From Draconibacterium sediminis (GTDB lineage: Bacteria > Bacteroidota > Bacteroidia > Bacteroidales > Prolixibacteraceae), in contig NZ_JRHC01000001.1 of NCBI RefSeq assembly GCF_000949475.1, positions 62,001-126,000 of the forward strand: 64,000 nucleotides of DNA, written 5' to 3'. This document shows, piece by piece, positions 63,697 to 64,000 of this stretch (positions are counted from its first letter, which is position 1; each line of letters opens with the position of its first letter). The notes under the pieces were generated by a model, which ran no database searches, was not told where the DNA came from, and saw only the letters and a program-made list of their open reading frames with translations. The position numbers were made by a program, and so were the translations under genes.

Positions 63697-64000
63697 TTAG
63701 AAATTAGCCAGATCCTCACGCAGCTCAGAATCATAATAGATTATCTCACGACCAAGTCTGTGGTGTCTGATCTTTCCTTGTTTCCGATACTTCGAGAAAG
63801 ACACACGTGACTTATTGTATCTTTTGCTAGCTTCCTTTTCGCTCAAAGGCTTTTCATTGATTTTTAAGCCCACAATAATTTCCTTAGCCGTCATTGTTGC
63901 CACACTTTGAGCAAAATCATTTAAGCTTTCCGGTGTTACAAAGAGCTGTACATTAGCTCCTACTCCCGGTGTGTTTTTTTTAACTAATTCTTCTAACCTC
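63697..64000 (-). CDS. HTH (excisionase-like) protein, 5' end outside window
   Basis: The frame stays open through the window edge: the codons upstream of the internal GTG read RLEELVKKNTPGVGANVQLF and continue with VTPESLNDFAQS, which looks coded. The C-terminal part is a MerR/excisionase-like helix-turn-helix (PLSEKEASKRYNKSRVSFSK, IRHHRLGREIIYY). In Bacteroidota islands such proteins direct excision or early expression. At least 100 residues are present. Confidence 0.7.
   Translation of the reverse strand, partial: RLEELVKKNTPGVGANVQLFVTPESLNDFAQSVATMTAKEIIVGLKINEKPLSEKEASKRYNKSRVSFSKYRKQGKIRHHRLGREIIYYDSELREDLANF

Larger units (their letters stand above)
49285..64000. mobile_element. Prophage-like genomic island next to tRNA-fMet (far end outside window)
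   Basis: After the tRNA the content changes to short, AT-richer, mostly unknown genes, two XRE regulators and phage genes (tape measure, gp10-like, small terminase-like, winged-helix replication protein). No integrase, capsid, portal or large terminase is present within the window, so either they lie beyond 64000 or the element is incomplete. The exact left edge is not defined: I found no direct repeat of the tRNA end within the window, only a 12-bp inverted match to its T arm at 55043-55054. Confidence 0.65.

Overview
The window looks like a chromosome segment of a Bacteroidota bacterium, most likely a free-living or marine Bacteroidales/Marinilabiliales relative. The evidence is a porP-gldKLMN type IX secretion locus, a GldA-like ATPase, an M1 peptidase with a type IX sorting tail, a long (619 aa) IspG with the extra middle domain, LytS/LytTR signalling, a SAM-II riboswitch before metK, TAnnTTTG promoter boxes and the near absence of Shine-Dalgarno sequences. 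The species cannot be named from sequence alone.

Layout. 0-9.4 kb: secreted CocE-type hydrolase, DUF4395 membrane protein, an MFS carrier overlapping a GH130 mannoside phosphorylase, Skp/OmpH and LolA-like envelope proteins, an FNR-like oxidoreductase and a PHP phosphoesterase. 9.5-18.1 kb: amino-sugar genes (ROK repressor, NagB-like/PIG-L fusion, NagB), a zinc-type ABC importer whose operon ends in a tiny eight-cysteine protein, YidD and a ROK glucokinase. 18.2-23 kb: M1 peptidase with secretion tail, OsmC, and a NikR-family regulator next to a TonB receptor, with matching operator-like sites before both. 23-30.3 kb: type IX secretion genes porP, gldK, gldL, gldM, gldN plus a second gldK paralogue. 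30.4-49 kb: degenerate arginase-fold protein, topA, class A penicillin-binding protein, M3 peptidase, flavin reductase, a palindrome-rich gap, ispG, gldA, a glycosyltransferase, a LytS/LytTR pair, metK with its riboswitch, and an initiator tRNA.

49.3-64 kb: from just after the initiator tRNA the content changes to short, mostly unrecognised, more AT-rich genes. I read it as a prophage-like genomic island whose far end lies outside the window. Near the tRNA is a cargo zone with an AbiC-like membrane protein and a split reading frame. Next come two XRE regulators with palindromic operators. A leftward phage operon follows (HTH protein, winged-helix replication protein, small terminase-like protein, gp10-like protein) and ends, with a clear terminator, at the tape-measure gene. 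No integrase, capsid, portal or large terminase is seen in the window.

Most interesting signals: (1) a NikR homologue with all four classical nickel ligands replaced, plus a pair of 32-bp operator-like sites with half-sites 21 bp apart; (2) a 40-bp structured, tRNA-arm-like element found twice, each time between an XRE gene and a small downstream gene, with the start codon inside a possible stem in one copy; (3) catalytic residues lost in the NagB half of the fusion and in the arginase-fold protein; (4) several families of short palindromic intergenic repeats.
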